A DNA stretch of 64,000 nucleotides from contig JBIOWF010000229.1 in assembly GCA_044868295.1 (NCBI GenBank), positions 1 through 64,000 of the forward strand. Direction: 5' to 3'. Below, piece after piece: positions 1-10,340 of this stretch; position 1 is the first letter of the stretch; every line of letters begins with the position of its first letter. A model generated the notes under the pieces. It did no database searches and was not told the origin of the DNA. It worked only from the letters and a program-made list of their open reading frames with translations. Both the position numbers and the translations under genes were made by a program. The DNA is from JBIOWF01 sp044868295. Lineage in GTDB: Bacteria > Actinomycetota > Actinomycetes > Streptosporangiales > Streptosporangiaceae.

Positions 1-158
1 GCGAAGTCGGCGATCTCTGTTCCGTCCGGGTACGGCGGAGCCGGCGGAGCCCCGAGCACCAGGTGCCGGGCGGCCACCGGCATTGCCTCTGAGCGGCCAG
101 GCAGCGCCTCCGAGGGGGCCACCATCGATGTCTTGTTCCGGCCGAAGAGCCAGCCCAT
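1..158 (-). CDS. msrA: Peptide methionine sulfoxide reductase MsrA, 5' part only
   Basis: Only the first 52 codons lie in the window; the gene runs off the left edge. The start is an ATG at 158 with a TGGAGG ribosome-binding site five bases upstream. The N-terminus reads MGWLFGRNKTSMV, then a SEALPGR stretch and a YPDGTEIADF stretch. This matches the conserved leader of actinobacterial MsrA just before the GCFWG catalytic motif, which is outside the window. MsrA reduces methionine-S-sulfoxide in oxidised proteins. The identification rests on the leader pattern alone because the catalytic cysteine cannot be seen. Confidence 0.8.
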   Translation of the reverse strand, partial: MGWLFGRNKTSMVAPSEALPGRSEAMPVAARHLVLGAPPAPPYPDGTEIADF

Positions 159-259
159 GTCGCACCTCCAGGTTCCACTCTGCCAGTGCCAACCCGGGTG
201 TGCCCCTACTTGTTCCTCGCGTAAGAACCTCTTAACACTTGGACAAGTATTACTTATTT

Positions 260-271
260 GTGATTAATCAC
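260..271. promoter_or_regulatory. 12-bp perfect palindrome upstream of rarD
   Basis: GTGATTAATCAC is a perfect dyad in an AT-rich island. It sits directly before the AAGGAG ribosome-binding site of the RarD gene. The position suggests a repressor operator for rarD. The regulator is unknown and not adjacent. Confidence 0.4.
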
Positions 272-293
272 GTAAGGAGTCACAATAGGTTAC

Positions 294-1205
294 ATGCATG
301 ATTCGCGCCGAGGCGTCTGGTACGGCATCGCCGCCTACACGATGTGGGGCCTCTTTCCCCTCTACTGGCCGCTGCTGAAGCCCTCAGGCGCGGTGGAGAT
401 CTTGGCGCATCGCATGGTCTGGTCTCTCGTCGCCGTAGTCGCGGTGCTGGCCGTACGGCGGCATTGGTCCTGGTTCCGGGGACTGACCGGCAAGCAGCTG
501 GGCCTGCTCACCTTGGCCGCCGTCATCGTCTCGGCGAACTGGGGCACCTACATCTACGCGGTCAACAGTGGCCATGTGGTCGAGAGCGCGCTGGGCTACT
601 TCATCAACCCGTTGGTGAGCGTCTTGTTCGGGGTCGTCATCTTCCGGGAGCGGCTGCGACCGTGGCAGTGGGTCGCGGTCGGGCTGGGCACGGCGGCCGT
701 ACTCATCTTGACCCTCGACTACGGCCGGCTCCCCTGGGTCGCGCTCGTCCTCGCGGTCAGCTTCGGCACGTACGGCCTGATCAAGAAGACCGCGCAGGTC
801 GGTGCGGCGGAAAGCCTGACCATCGAGACCCTTGTGCTCCTGCTGCCCGCGCTCGCCTACCTGATCTTCCTTGAGCTGAACGGCACCGGCACGTTCGGCC
901 ACGGCAGCGCGGGGCACGCCCTCCTGCTCGCCGGCGCCGGCGTCATCACCGCGGTGCCCCTGCTCTGCTTCACCGCCGCCGCGATCCGCGTGCCGCTCAC
1001 CGTCATCGGGCTGCTCCAGTACATCGCCCCGACGCTGCAGTTCCTGTGCGGCGTGCTGATCGCCCACGAGACGATGCCGGCCAGCAGATGGGCCGGATTC
1101 GCCGTCGTCTGGCTCGCGCTCAGCGTCTTCACCTGGGACGGCCTGCGCGCCGCCCGGGCGGCCCGGCGCGAGGCCCACACGGCCCGCTCTCTGGAAACCG
1201 TCTGA
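294..1205 (+). CDS. rarD: EamA-family permease, RarD type
   Basis: The 303-residue integral membrane protein has about ten hydrophobic segments, as expected for the two five-helix EamA halves of RarD. The N-terminal GIAAYTMWGLFPLYWPLL and the following EILAHRMVWS are typical RarD signatures. The physiological substrate of RarD is not settled; the family was named for chloramphenicol sensitivity. The ATG at 294 follows AAGGAG at a rather long spacing. The gene stands alone, divergent from msrA and convergent with the polyprenyl synthase gene. The 169 bases after its stop show no clear feature. A 12-bp palindrome upstream may control it. Confidence 0.88.
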   Translation: MHDSRRGVWYGIAAYTMWGLFPLYWPLLKPSGAVEILAHRMVWSLVAVVAVLAVRRHWSWFRGLTGKQLGLLTLAAVIVSANWGTYIYAVNSGHVVESALGYFINPLVSVLFGVVIFRERLRPWQWVAVGLGTAAVLILTLDYGRLPWVALVLAVSFGTYGLIKKTAQVGAAESLTIETLVLLLPALAYLIFLELNGTGTFGHGSAGHALLLAGAGVITAVPLLCFTAAAIRVPLTVIGLLQYIAPTLQFLCGVLIAHETMPASRWAGFAVVWLALSVFTWDGLRAARAARREAHTARSLETV

Positions 1206-1374
1206 CCGCTCCCAAGGCGACGGCTGCCGTCGAAGCGGGCCGCCTTCCGCGAGAGTACGGCCACCGCCCAGACGTACCGCTGACGCGCGGCCACAGGTAA
1301 GGCTCTCGCAGAGCGAGGACCTCCCTGTTCACCGAACCCGGCTCGCCAGGCGGTGCCGTACGGCCAGGCAGGGG

Positions 1375-2370
1375 TCAGCCGGAGCGCTCGACCACGTAGT
1401 CGCAGAGCGCGATGAGCGCCGCTCTCGCGGGGTTGTCCGGAAGGGCGGCGAGGTCACATTTGGCGCGGTCGGTCCACTTGATCAGCTCCTGGCGGGCGTT
1501 GACCATCGCCTGGTTGGCGCGGAGCAGGCTGAGCGCCTCCTCAAGGTCCTCGTCAGCCACGGGGCCGGACAGCAGCGACCGGAGCCTCTCGTCCTCGGGC
1601 GCCTGGGAGGCGAGTGCGTAGAGCACGGGCAGCGTGCGGATGCCTTCGCGGAGATCGGTTCCCGGGGTCTTGCCCGAGTCGGCGGTCGGCGCGGCGACGT
1701 CGATGAGGTCGTCGCCGAGCTGCCAGGCGACGCCGATGGCCTCACATGCGTTCGTCACGCGGGCGATGACCTCGGGCGGGGCGCCCGCGAGCAGCGCGCC
1801 GAAGCGGCCTGACGTGGCGATCAGGGACCCGGTCTTGTCGGCCAGCACATCGATGTAGTGGGTGATGGCGTCCGTGCCGTCGGAGGGCCCGATGGTCTCG
1901 CGGATCTGCCCGCGCACCAGGCGGGAGAACGTCTGCGCCTGGATCCGGATGACGTCGGAGCCGAGGTCGGCGAGGATCTCCGACGCCTGCGCGAAGAGGT
2001 AGTCGCCGGTCAGGATGGCGACGGTGTTGTCCCACCGGGCGTTCGCGGAGGGCGAGCCGCGCCGCACCGACGCCTCGTCCATCACGTCGTCGTGGTAGAG
2101 GGTCGCGAGGTGGGTCAGCTCAATGACGACCGCCCCGGGCACGATGCCCGGGGCGTCTGGGTTGCCGAACTGGGCGGCCAAGAGGACGAGCATCGCCCGG
2201 AAGCGCTTGCCGCCCGCCTCGATGAGGTGCCTGGACGCCTCCGTGACGAAGGCGTCCTCGCTCTCGACCGACGAGCGGAGCAGCTTCTCCACGGACGTCA
2301 GGCCGCCTGCCAAATCCGCGGCCAGCCGCTCGTCGACGACAGGAAGGTCAACAACGGGCGGCGCAGCCAT
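1375..2370 (-). CDS. Long-chain polyprenyl diphosphate synthase (menaquinone side chain)
   Basis: The 331-residue trans-isoprenyl diphosphate synthase condenses isopentenyl diphosphate units. It has the first aspartate-rich motif in LYHDDVMDEASVRRG (FARM, DDxxD) and the second in QLGDDLIDVAA (SARM). GGKRFRAMLVLL is the usual GGKR substrate-binding motif. It lies 12 bases downstream of nuoN on the same strand, at the end of the menJ-nuo gene run. This supports the job of making the menaquinone tail (heptaprenyl to nonaprenyl, GrcC/HepB-like). Chain length cannot be read from the sequence. Confidence 0.92.
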   Translation of the reverse strand: MAAPPVVDLPVVDERLAADLAGGLTSVEKLLRSSVESEDAFVTEASRHLIEAGGKRFRAMLVLLAAQFGNPDAPGIVPGAVVIELTHLATLYHDDVMDEASVRRGSPSANARWDNTVAILTGDYLFAQASEILADLGSDVIRIQAQTFSRLVRGQIRETIGPSDGTDAITHYIDVLADKTGSLIATSGRFGALLAGAPPEVIARVTNACEAIGVAWQLGDDLIDVAAPTADSGKTPGTDLREGIRTLPVLYALASQAPEDERLRSLLSGPVADEDLEEALSLLRANQAMVNARQELIKWTDRAKCDLAALPDNPARAALIALCDYVVERSG

Positions 2371-2382
2371 ATGGTGTGACTC

Positions 2383-3933
2383 CTAACGGACGAACAACGA
2401 CTGGGCAGCCGTGTGCGCCAGGTCGAGCACAGGCTGCGGGTAGACCCCCAGGACTACCGTAGCCAATGCCGCCACGGCGACGACCGCCGCGGTCCCCCGC
2501 GAGGGGACCACCACGGACGGGCCGTCCGCGGCCGGGTCGCTGAAGAACATCAGCACGATGACGCGGACGTAGAAGAACGCCGCGATCGCGGAGGAGACCA
2601 CACCGACCACCACGAGCGGCAGGGCGCCCCCCGAGACGGCGGCCTGGAAGACGGCGTACTTCCCGAAGAAACCGCTGGTCAGCGGGATTCCGGCGAAGGC
2701 CAGCAGGAAGAACGCGAAGGTCCCGGCGAGCAGCGGAGAGCGCTTCCCGAGCCCGGCCCAGCGGGACAGGTGCCAGGCCTCGCCACCGGCGTCCCGGACC
2801 ATCGTGACGATCGCGAAGGCGCCAACCGTCGTGAATCCGTACGCCACCAGATAGAAGAGAATCGCCGAGAGAGCCGAGGAGTTCTGCTCGGCCGCGCCGG
2901 TGGCGATCACGCCGATGAGCAGGAAGCCTGCGTGCGCGATCGACGAGTAGGCCAGCATCCGCTTGATGTCGGTCTGCGTGATGGCGAGAATCGCGCCGAC
3001 GACCATAGTGAGAATCGCCACACCCCAGAGGATGGGACGCCAGTCCCAGTCCAAACCGCCCAGCGCGACCCAGAACACCCGCAGGAGCGCCCCGAACGCG
3101 GCGACCAGGGTTCCCGACGCCATGAGCGCGGTGATGGGTGTGGGCGAGCCCTGGTAGACGTCGGGCTTCCAGGCCTGGAACGGCGCGGCGCCGATCTTGA
3201 AGAACAGGCCGACGCCGAGCATCGCCGTGCCGATGTAGAGCAGGGTGTCCTGCCCGCCGACCGTGCCGAGCGCACTGCTGATCTTGGCCAGGTCGATCGA
3301 GCCGGCGTAGCCGTACAGAAGTGCCGTGCCGTACAGGAAGAACGCGGACGAGAACGCGCCGAGCAGGAAGTACTTGACCGCGGCCTCCTGCGAGAGCAGG
3401 CGGCGGCGGCGCGCGAGCCCGCAGAGCAGGTAGAGCGGCAGCGACATGACCTCGAGGGCCACGAACATGACCAGCAGGTCGTTCGCGGCGGGGAACAGCA
3501 GCATGCCGCCGACCGCGAACAGCACCAGCGGATAGACCTCGGTGTGGCCGGCGCCCTCGGCGAGGGCGCGCTCCTCCTCCACGGATCCGGGTACGGCTGC
3601 CGCCGCCGCGACGAAGTGGTCCTCGTCGTTGATGAGCAGGACGCTCACGATGGCGAGCACCAGGATCGTGCCCCAGATGAACAGGGCGGGGCCGTCGACG
3701 GCGATCGCGCCCATGGCGGCCGGCTTGGTCGGGATGCCCTTGGTCGCCTGCCAGATGGTCAGCGCGAAGGCGCCGCCCAGCGACAGCAGGGTGAGCGGCT
3801 GGTGGATCGCCGACCGCAGGTAGCGCGGGGCGAACGCCTCCACGAGCACACCGATGATCGCCGCGCCGAAGACCACCAGCATCGGCGCCAGCAGGGTGTA
3901 CTCAATGGTCGGCGCTGGGATGGAGCCGTTCAC
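2383..3933 (-). CDS. nuoN: NADH-quinone oxidoreductase subunit N
   Basis: This 516-residue antiporter-like membrane subunit belongs to the proton-pumping arm of complex I. The start is the GTG at 3933, whose bases overlap the nuoM stop as GTGA, preceded by AAGGAGGG five bases upstream. A much longer open frame continues upstream but is only a shadow of nuoM. Family features include PYQAWKPDVY-like text (PFQAWKPDVYQGSPTP) and the TDIKRMLAYSSIAHAGF segment with a conserved lysine. It is the last nuo gene and overlaps nuoM by four bases. Confidence 0.95.
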   Translation of the reverse strand: MNGSIPAPTIEYTLLAPMLVVFGAAIIGVLVEAFAPRYLRSAIHQPLTLLSLGGAFALTIWQATKGIPTKPAAMGAIAVDGPALFIWGTILVLAIVSVLLINDEDHFVAAAAAVPGSVEEERALAEGAGHTEVYPLVLFAVGGMLLFPAANDLLVMFVALEVMSLPLYLLCGLARRRRLLSQEAAVKYFLLGAFSSAFFLYGTALLYGYAGSIDLAKISSALGTVGGQDTLLYIGTAMLGVGLFFKIGAAPFQAWKPDVYQGSPTPITALMASGTLVAAFGALLRVFWVALGGLDWDWRPILWGVAILTMVVGAILAITQTDIKRMLAYSSIAHAGFLLIGVIATGAAEQNSSALSAILFYLVAYGFTTVGAFAIVTMVRDAGGEAWHLSRWAGLGKRSPLLAGTFAFFLLAFAGIPLTSGFFGKYAVFQAAVSGGALPLVVVGVVSSAIAAFFYVRVIVLMFFSDPAADGPSVVVPSRGTAAVVAVAALATVVLGVYPQPVLDLAHTAAQSLFVR

Positions 3934-5444
3934 TGGCCCTCCTTGGCAATGGGCACGGCTGGCGCCGGGTCGGTGACCGAGACGCTGGTCAGCGTGTCCT
4001 TCACCGATGGGTTGATGACGTCGAGCAGCGGCTTGGGATAGAAGCCGAACACGATGATCAGCGCGAGCAGCGGGGCGACGACCCACTTCTCGCGCCTGCT
4101 GAGGTCGGGCAGGTGGCGCACCGACTCCGCGGTCGGCCCGCCCATGGTCCGCTGGTACATCCACAGGATGTAGATGGCGGCGAGGACGACGCCGCTGGTG
4201 GCGATCACCGCCGGGAGGACGAGATCGTCCCGCTGGTACGTCCCCAGCAGCACCATGAACTCGCTGACGAACGGGCTGAGCCCGGGCAGCGAGAGCCCGG
4301 AGAGGCCCGCGACCAGGAACGTCCCGGCCAGGACCGGGGCGACCTTCTGGACGCCGCCGTAGTCGGCGATGTACTGCGAGCCGCGCCGATAGATCAGGAA
4401 GCCCGCGATCAGGAACAGCGCCCCGGTCGCGAAGCCGTGGTTGACCATGTACAGCGTCGCACCGGCACCCGCTGTGGTCGTCATGGCGAACACGCCCATC
4501 GCGATGAAGCCGAAGTGCGAGATCGACGTGTACGCGATGAGGCGCTTCATATCGGTCTGCCCGATGGCCACGATCGCGCCGTAGACGATGCCGATCACCG
4601 ACAGCGCGATCACCAGCGGTGTGAAGAACTTGGCCGCGTCCGGGAACAGCTCCAGGCAGAAGCGGAGCATGCCGTAGGTGCCGACCTTGTCCAGCACGCC
4701 CACGAGCAGTACGGCGGCGCCGGCCGGGGCCTGGGCCGCCGCGTCGGGCAGCCAGGTGTGGAACGGCCACAGCGGAGCCTTGATCGCGAAGGCGATGAAG
4801 AATCCGAGGAACAGCCACTTCTGCGTGGTCGCGTCCGTGATGGAACCGACGAGCTGGTCGAACTGGAACGTCCCCTTGTCGGCGATCGTGTAGAGGGCGA
4901 TCACCGCGACCAGCATGAGCAGGCCGCCGAACAGCGAGTACAGCAGGAACTTGACGGCCGCGTAGGACCGCTGGGCCCCGCCGTACGACCCGATCATGAA
5001 GTACATCGGGATCAGCATGGCTTCGAAGAAGACGTAGAAGAGGAAGACGTCGGTCGCCGCGAAGACGCCGACCATCATCGCCTCAAGCACCAGGAGCAGC
5101 GAGAAGTACGTCCGCACGGAGCGCTTTCCGGCCTCGGCGTCATGCCAGGAGGCGAGCACCACGATCGGCACCAGCACGGCCGACAGCAGGATCAGCACCA
5201 GCGCGATGCCGTCCACGCCGACGCCGTAGGTCACGCCGAACGAGGGGATCCAGTCGTAGGTCTCCCGGAACTGGAACTTGTCGCCCTGCGGGCTGAACTG
5301 GACCGCCATGGCGACGGTCAGCGCGAGCACCAGCAGGGACACCGCCAGCGTCAACTGCTTGGCACGCAGGTCGCCCCGCACCAGAGCGACACCGACCGCG
5401 CCCACCACGGGGACGCCTATCAGGGTGGAGAGCCAGTAGTGCAT
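3930..5444 (-). CDS. nuoM: NADH-quinone oxidoreductase subunit M
   Basis: The 504-residue multi-spanning subunit is one of the three Mrp-antiporter-like proton channels of complex I. The start [12 protein letters not shown] is an ATG at 5444 that overlaps the nuoL stop as ATGA. The text WPFHTWLPDAAAQAP and QTDMKRLIAYTSISHFGF are the conserved quinone-oxidoreductase/antiporter motifs, and the lysines in them are typical of the proton channel. The stop overlaps the nuoN GTG as GTGA. The tight overlaps show translational coupling along the membrane-arm genes. Confidence 0.95.
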   Translation of the reverse strand: MHYWLSTLIGVPVVGAVGVALVRGDLRAKQLTLAVSLLVLALTVAMAVQFSPQGDKFQFRETYDWIPSFGVTYGVGVDGIALVLILLSAVLVPIVVLASWHDAEAGKRSVRTYFSLLLVLEAMMVGVFAATDVFLFYVFFEAMLIPMYFMIGSYGGAQRSYAAVKFLLYSLFGGLLMLVAVIALYTIADKGTFQFDQLVGSITDATTQKWLFLGFFIAFAIKAPLWPFHTWLPDAAAQAPAGAAVLLVGVLDKVGTYGMLRFCLELFPDAAKFFTPLVIALSVIGIVYGAIVAIGQTDMKRLIAYTSISHFGFIAMGVFAMTTTAGAGATLYMVNHGFATGALFLIAGFLIYRRGSQYIADYGGVQKVAPVLAGTFLVAGLSGLSLPGLSPFVSEFMVLLGTYQRDDLVLPAVIATSGVVLAAIYILWMYQRTMGGPTAESVRHLPDLSRREKWVVAPLLALIIVFGFYPKPLLDVINPSVKDTLTSVSVTDPAPAVPIAKEGQ

Positions 5445-7381
5445 CACAGGTTCCCTACGACGAACCAGGCACCGACCAGGACGGCGGCACCGATGAATAT
5501 CGACAGCGCGTACGAGCGGACGAAGCCGGTCTGGATGCGCCGCAACCGGCCCGACGTGCCCCCGATCCCCGCCGCGAGGCCGTTGACCACTCCGTCGATC
5601 CCGCGGTTGTCGAAGAACACCGCGAGCCGGGTCAGCCACTGGCCGGGGCGCATGAACAGCGCCTCGTTCAGCGCGTCGCCGTACAGGTCACGACGGGCGA
5701 ACACGGTGAGGAACGAACCGCGGGGAGCCGTGACGGGCACCTCCGCCGCGCCGTACCGGAACCAGGCGTAGCCCGCGCCGATCGCGACGAGAGCCAGCGT
5801 GGCCAGACCGACCGGGGTGAACGGGTGGAAGGAGGGCAGGTCCTCCGGCCTTCCGACGGCGGGCGCAAGGAAGATCATGAACCGGTTGCCCAGGATCAGG
5901 TAGCCGCCGAGGAAGATCGAGCCGATCGACAGAATGATCAGCGGCCAGGTCATGACCGACGGCGACTCGTGCGGGTGCGTGTCGGGCTCCCAGCGCTTCT
6001 CGCCGAAGAAGGTCATGAACACCACGCGCGACATGTAGAAGCCCGTGATGCCCGCGCCGACCACGGCCAGCCAGCCGAGGGTCGCGTTGTGCTCCATCGC
6101 GGTCTCGATGATGCCGTCCTTGGTGAAGTAACCGGACAGCAGCGGGAACCCGATGATCGCCAGGTAGCCGATGAGGAACGTCGCGAACGTGATCGGCATG
6201 AACTTGCGCAGCCCGCCGTACCTCCTCATGTCGACCTCGTCGTTCATGGCGTGCATGACCGATCCGGCGCCGAGGAACAGGTCGGCCTTGAAGAAGCCGT
6301 GGGCGATCAGGTGCGCGATCGCGAACGCGTATCCGGCCGGGCCGAGGCCCGCGGCGAGCATCATGTAGCCGATCTGCGACATCGTCGAACCGGCCAGGGC
6401 CTTCTTGATGTCGTCCTTGGCGGTACCGATGATCGCACCGGCGAGCAGCGTGGCGACACCGACGATCGTGACGGCCAGTTGCGCGGTCGGGGCGAGCTGG
6501 AAGATCGCACCGGACCTGGTCACCAGGTAGACGCCGGCGGTGTCCATGGTCGCCGCGTGGATCAGAGCGGAGACCGGGGTCGGGCCCTCCATCGCGTCCA
6601 GCAGCCAGGACTGCAGCGGCAACTGGGCGGACTTGCCGCAGGCGCCGAGCAGGAGCAGCAGGCCGATCGCGGTGAGGGTCCCTTGCGAGGCGCCCGAAGC
6701 GTGCTCGAAGACCGGGCCGAACGCCACCGTGCCGAACGTCTTGAAGATGGTGAAGATGCCGATCGCGAGGCCGAAGTCACCGACCCGGTTGACGATGAAC
6801 GCCTTCTTGGCCGCCACCGCCGCCGAGGGCTTGTGCTGCCAGAACCCGATCAGCAGGTATGACGCGAGGCCCACACCCTCCCAGCCGACGTACAGGCCGA
6901 CGTAGTTGTCGGCCAGCACCAGCAGGAGCATCGCCGCGACGAACAGGTTCAGGTAGGCGAAGAACCGCCGCCGGTTCGGGTCGTGCGACATGTAGCCGAT
7001 CGAGTAGATGTGGATCAGCGAGCCCACACCGGTGATCAGCAGGACGAACGAGATCGACAGCGGGTCGATCAGCAGACCCATCTTGGCGATGCCCGGAATG
7101 AAGTCGTACAGCGGGATCTGCCGGCGGCGCTCGCCCGGGGCGAAGCCCAGCAGCTGGACGAACGCCAGCACGCCCACCACGAAGGAGGCGAGCGACATGG
7201 CGACGCCCAGCAGATGACCGAACCTGTCGGTCCGCCGCCCGCCCAGCAGGAGGACGGCGGCGCCGATCAGCGGCAGAGCGATCAACAGCCAGGAGGCCCC
7301 GATCACTCCACCGGAGTGCTCGATGATCTTCGCGATCTCAGAAGTCGGCATGAGATTGCGTTGAAGCACAGCGGGTTCCAC
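5444..7381 (-). CDS. nuoL: NADH-quinone oxidoreductase subunit L
   Basis: This is the largest antiporter-like subunit, about 645 residues, with the long lateral helix at its C-terminus. Conserved text includes [15 protein letters not shown], the [24 protein letters not shown] loop (conserved residues of the proton channel) and [18 protein letters not shown] place the start at the GTG at 7381 because AAGAGG lies five bases before it. A GTG at 7387 is possible but touches the same ribosome-binding site, and an ATG at 7351 lacks one. It overlaps nuoM by four bases. Confidence 0.94.
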   Translation of the reverse strand: MEPAVLQRNLMPTSEIAKIIEHSGGVIGASWLLIALPLIGAAVLLLGGRRTDRFGHLLGVAMSLASFVVGVLAFVQLLGFAPGERRRQIPLYDFIPGIAKMGLLIDPLSISFVLLITGVGSLIHIYSIGYMSHDPNRRRFFAYLNLFVAAMLLLVLADNYVGLYVGWEGVGLASYLLIGFWQHKPSAAVAAKKAFIVNRVGDFGLAIGIFTIFKTFGTVAFGPVFEHASGASQGTLTAIGLLLLLGACGKSAQLPLQSWLLDAMEGPTPVSALIHAATMDTAGVYLVTRSGAIFQLAPTAQLAVTIVGVATLLAGAIIGTAKDDIKKALAGSTMSQIGYMMLAAGLGPAGYAFAIAHLIAHGFFKADLFLGAGSVMHAMNDEVDMRRYGGLRKFMPITFATFLIGYLAIIGFPLLSGYFTKDGIIETAMEHNATLGWLAVVGAGITGFYMSRVVFMTFFGEKRWEPDTHPHESPSVMTWPLIILSIGSIFLGGYLILGNRFMIFLAPAVGRPEDLPSFHPFTPVGLATLALVAIGAGYAWFRYGAAEVPVTAPRGSFLTVFARRDLYGDALNEALFMRPGQWLTRLAVFFDNRGIDGVVNGLAAGIGGTSGRLRRIQTGFVRSYALSIFIGAAVLVGAWFVVGNL

Positions 7382-7390
7382 GGCCACCTC

Positions 7391-7687
7391 TTAGTACTTC
7401 AGCAGGTTGGCGTCGTCGACGGACGCGGACCTGCGGGTTCGGAAGATCGTCACGATGATGGCCAGGCCGATGACGACCTCCGCCGCGGCCACGATCATCA
7501 CGAAGAACGCGATGAGCTGGCCGTCGAGGTTGCCGAGCTGCCGGGCGAAGGTGACGAACGCCAGGTTGCAGGCGTTGAGCATGAGCTCCACGCACATGAA
7601 GACCACGATGGCGTTGCGCCGTACCAGAACGCCGACACCGCCGATCGCGAACAGCAGCGCGGAGAGCACCAGATAGTGCGTGGTCAT
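7391..7687 (-). CDS. nuoK: NADH-quinone oxidoreductase subunit K
   Basis: The 98-residue protein has three transmembrane helices, the normal size for NuoK. The second helix carries the conserved glutamate in [15 protein letters not shown], and a second acidic residue lies in [12 protein letters not shown]; both are family hallmarks needed for proton transfer. The ATG overlaps the nuoJ stop as ATGA. The C-terminal tail after the last helix is short and charged. Confidence 0.95.
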   Translation of the reverse strand: MTTHYLVLSALLFAIGGVGVLVRRNAIVVFMCVELMLNACNLAFVTFARQLGNLDGQLIAFFVMIVAAAEVVIGLAIIVTIFRTRRSASVDDANLLKY

Positions 7688-8472
7688 TTCGCCTCTCCTC
7701 GCGGCTTCGTGCTCTGTCCGTTGACGGTCTCCCCTTCGAGGATCTCCGCGACCTCCGGAGCCAGGGTTCCCTCAAGAGCCTCGTGGCGGGCGACGAACCG
7801 GTTGACCGACAGCGACGACACCGTCCCGTCGGGCAGCAGCGCCGGCATGTCGATCGCGTTGTGCCGGGCGTAGGTGCCGGGGCCGGGCAGCGGAGCCGGG
7901 TTGCGGCCCGTCTCGCCGAAACTGACGAAGCGGGACCTGGACAGGTCCCGCTGGGTCGGCTTGGGCTCGGCCCGCTCGCGGTGCGCCAGCACCATCGCGC
8001 CGAGCGCGGCGGTGATCAGCAGCGCCGACGTCACTTCGAAGGCGAACACGTGCCGCGTGAAGATCAGCTCGGCCAGCGAGGGGACGTTGCCCCCGGCCGT
8101 CGCCGCCGCGAGCCCCTTCGGCGCGCCCACGACCGCGTTCCCGATCCCCAGTCCGAGCAGTACGGCGAAGCCGACACCGGCCACCACGGCCCAGAACCGC
8201 TGGCCCCTGATCGTCTCGACCAGCGAGTCGGACGAGTCCACGCCGACGAGCATGAGGACGAACAGGAAGAGCATCATGACCGCGCCGGTGTAGACGATGA
8301 TCTGCACGGCCGCCAGGAACGGAGCGTCCTGGACCGCGTACAGCACCGCCAGCGAGAGCATGACGACGCCGAGCATGAGGGCCGAGTAGACGGCCTTTCG
8401 GCTGAAGACGAGTCCGAGCGCGGCGAGCACCGAAACGACCGCCAGCACCCAGAATGTGATGGTCTCACCCAT
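7684..8472 (-). CDS. nuoJ: NADH-quinone oxidoreductase subunit J
   Basis: The 262-residue membrane subunit has five hydrophobic helices in its first 170 residues, followed by a polar tail of about 90 residues that is common in actinobacteria. [19 protein letters not shown] is the conserved third helix with the pi-bulge region of NuoJ. I chose the ATG at 8472 ([11 protein letters not shown]), which overlaps the end of nuoI by eight bases. A longer frame from 8511 would extend into nuoI without family support. No strong ribosome-binding site is seen, consistent with coupling to nuoI. Confidence 0.92.
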   Translation of the reverse strand: MGETITFWVLAVVSVLAALGLVFSRKAVYSALMLGVVMLSLAVLYAVQDAPFLAAVQIIVYTGAVMMLFLFVLMLVGVDSSDSLVETIRGQRFWAVVAGVGFAVLLGLGIGNAVVGAPKGLAAATAGGNVPSLAELIFTRHVFAFEVTSALLITAALGAMVLAHRERAEPKPTQRDLSRSRFVSFGETGRNPAPLPGPGTYARHNAIDMPALLPDGTVSSLSVNRFVARHEALEGTLAPEVAEILEGETVNGQSTKPRGEAK

Positions 8473-8980
8473 TGCTACGACCCAACCGGTAGTAGTCCTC
8501 CTCGGTGTCACCGAGACGCATGGGATGGGGCGGCTGCTCCATGCCAGGTCCCAGCGGCGCGAGGAGCATCTCCTTGGTGAAGATCAGCGACTCGCGGCTG
8601 GAGTCGGCGAGCTCGTACTCGTTGGTCATCGTGAGCGCCCGGGTCGGGCACGCCTCGATGCACAGGCCGCACAGGATGCACCGCAGATAGTTGATCTGGT
8701 AGGTGCGACCGTACCGCTCGCCCGGCGAGAAACGCTGGTCCTCGGTGTTGTCCGCGCCCTCCACCAGGATGGCGTCGGCGGGGCAGGCCCAGGCGCACAG
8801 CTCGCAGCCGACGCACTTCTCCAGGCCGTCGGGCCACCGGTTCAGCTGGTGCCGCCCGTGGAAACGCGGCGCGGTCGGCCGCTTCTCCTCCGGGTAGTTG
8901 ACCGTCACCGGCTTCTTGAACATGTGGTGGAAGGTGACGCCGAATCCCTTGATCGGGTTCAGCCAATCAGTTGCTCCCAC
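8465..8980 (-). CDS. nuoI: NADH-quinone oxidoreductase subunit I (two 4Fe-4S clusters)
   Basis: The 171-residue ferredoxin-like subunit carries clusters N6a and N6b. The two motifs are [12 protein letters not shown] (cysteines 56, 59, 62, 66) and [12 protein letters not shown] (101, 104, 107, 111). It passes electrons from NuoG toward NuoB at the junction with the membrane arm. The start is a GTG at 8980 with a strong AAGGAGGTGA ribosome-binding site. The coding region overlaps the 3' end of nuoH by 14 bases. Confidence 0.95.
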   Translation of the reverse strand: MGATDWLNPIKGFGVTFHHMFKKPVTVNYPEEKRPTAPRFHGRHQLNRWPDGLEKCVGCELCAWACPADAILVEGADNTEDQRFSPGERYGRTYQINYLRCILCGLCIEACPTRALTMTNEYELADSSRESLIFTKEMLLAPLGPGMEQPPHPMRLGDTEEDYYRLGRSNG

Positions 8981-10340
8981 TGGTCACCTCCTTGGCCACA
9001 GTGCTTGTTTGGCGCGCCTCCGGCACACCCGCCTCGGTTACGACCCCGTGGTAGTGCGGCAGGTCCAGCGGCGGCACCGGGAACCCGCCCGCCGTCGGCT
9101 CCTCGCGGAGCTGCTCGAACTCCTCCTCGACCTGGGCGGCCGCGGCCTCCCTGCGGCGCTGGAGCACCGTGTCGAACCGGAGCCAGATCGCGAAGCTCGC
9201 GATGATGACGATCGCGCCGATGGTCAGGACGAGCGTCCTGTTCGCCTCCGGCAGGCGCATGGCCCTGAGGGTGGCGTAGAGGAGGATCCAGCCCAGGTTG
9301 AGCGGGATGAGCACCTTCCAGCCGAAGGCCATCAGCTGGTCGTAGCGGACGCGGGGCAGCGAGGCCCGGACCCAGATGAAGACGCAGAACACCAGGACGA
9401 GCTTGATGAGGAACCAGAGCATCGGCCACCAGCCGGTGTTGGCCCCCTCCCACAGCGAGATCGGCCACGGGGCACGCCACCCGCCGAGGAACAAGGTGAT
9501 CGCGATCCCGGAGACCGTGAACACGTTCACGTACTCGGCCAGCATGAACATCGCGAACTTCAGCGACGACGAGTACTCGGTGTGGAATCCGGCGACCAGC
9601 TCACCCTCGCCCTCGGGCAGGTCGAAGGGGATCCGGTTCGTCTCGCCCAGCATCGTCACCGCGTAGATCAGGAACGAGGGCAGCAGCGAGATCGCGTACC
9701 AGGACGGCTGCGGAACCTGCAGCCCGAAGATGTCCCAGGTCCCCCCGCCCGCCTGCTTGGCCACGATCTCCGAGGTGGACAGCGTGCCCGCGGCCAGGAA
9801 CACCGCGACGAACGACAGGCTCATCGCGATCTCGTAGGACACGACCTGGGCGGTGGAGCGCAGGCCGCCCAGGATGGCGTACGGCGAGCGGGAGCCCCAC
9901 CCGGCCAGCACGATGCCGTAGACGCCGATCGAGGCCGTGGCCAGCACCAGCAGCACCGCCACCGGCAGGTCCGTGAGCTGCAGCGGGGTCTTCACCCCGA
10001 ACATCGAGACCATCGGCCCGAAAGGCATGACCGAGAAGGACAGGAAGGCCGGCACCGCGATGATGACCGGCGCCATGAAGTAGACGACCTTGTCGACCGT
10101 CCGGGGCATGAGGTCTTCCTTGAGCCCCATCTTGAGGCCGTCGGCCACCGACTGGAGCAGGCCGAACTTGCCCGCCCGGTTGGGGCCGTAGCGGTGCTGC
10201 ATGCGTGAGATGAGCTTGCGCTCGGTCCACACGCCGAACAGCACGCCCAGCATCAGGAAGACGAAGATGAAGACGGCCTTGATGATGGAGATCCACAGAG
10301 GATCGTGGCCGAAATCGCTCAGCGTGGGGCCAGGATTCAC
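8967..10340 (-). CDS. nuoH: NADH-quinone oxidoreductase subunit H
   Basis: The 457-residue subunit forms part of the quinone chamber. Conserved text includes [31 protein letters not shown] near residue 40 and the [26 protein letters not shown] loop, whose acidic residues are implicated in coupling quinone reduction to proton pumping (read here in segments). The C-terminal soluble tail of about 70 residues after the last helix is longer than in Escherichia coli, as is usual in actinobacteria. The GTG start overlaps the nuoG stop as GTGA. Confidence 0.95.
   Translation of the reverse strand: MNPGPTLSDFGHDPLWISIIKAVFIFVFLMLGVLFGVWTERKLISRMQHRYGPNRAGKFGLLQSVADGLKMGLKEDLMPRTVDKVVYFMAPVIIAVPAFLSFSVMPFGPMVSMFGVKTPLQLTDLPVAVLLVLATASIGVYGIVLAGWGSRSPYAILGGLRSTAQVVSYEIAMSLSFVAVFLAAGTLSTSEIVAKQAGGGTWDIFGLQVPQPSWYAISLLPSFLIYAVTMLGETNRIPFDLPEGEGELVAGFHTEYSSSLKFAMFMLAEYVNVFTVSGIAITLFLGGWRAPWPISLWEGANTGWWPMLWFLIKLVLVFCVFIWVRASLPRVRYDQLMAFGWKVLIPLNLGWILLYATLRAMRLPEANRTLVLTIGAIVIIASFAIWLRFDTVLQRRREAAAAQVEEEFEQLREEPTAGGFPVPPLDLPHYHGVVTEAGVPEARQTSTVAKEVTSGSN

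Noticed and set aside
2413..4041. Long plus-strand open frame opposite nuoN/nuoM
   Set aside because: It is an antisense shadow of GC-rich genes: charged low-complexity text, no domain and no start signal. The same holds for long opposite frames at 4113-5771, 10613-12763, 24295-26511 and 52768-55023.
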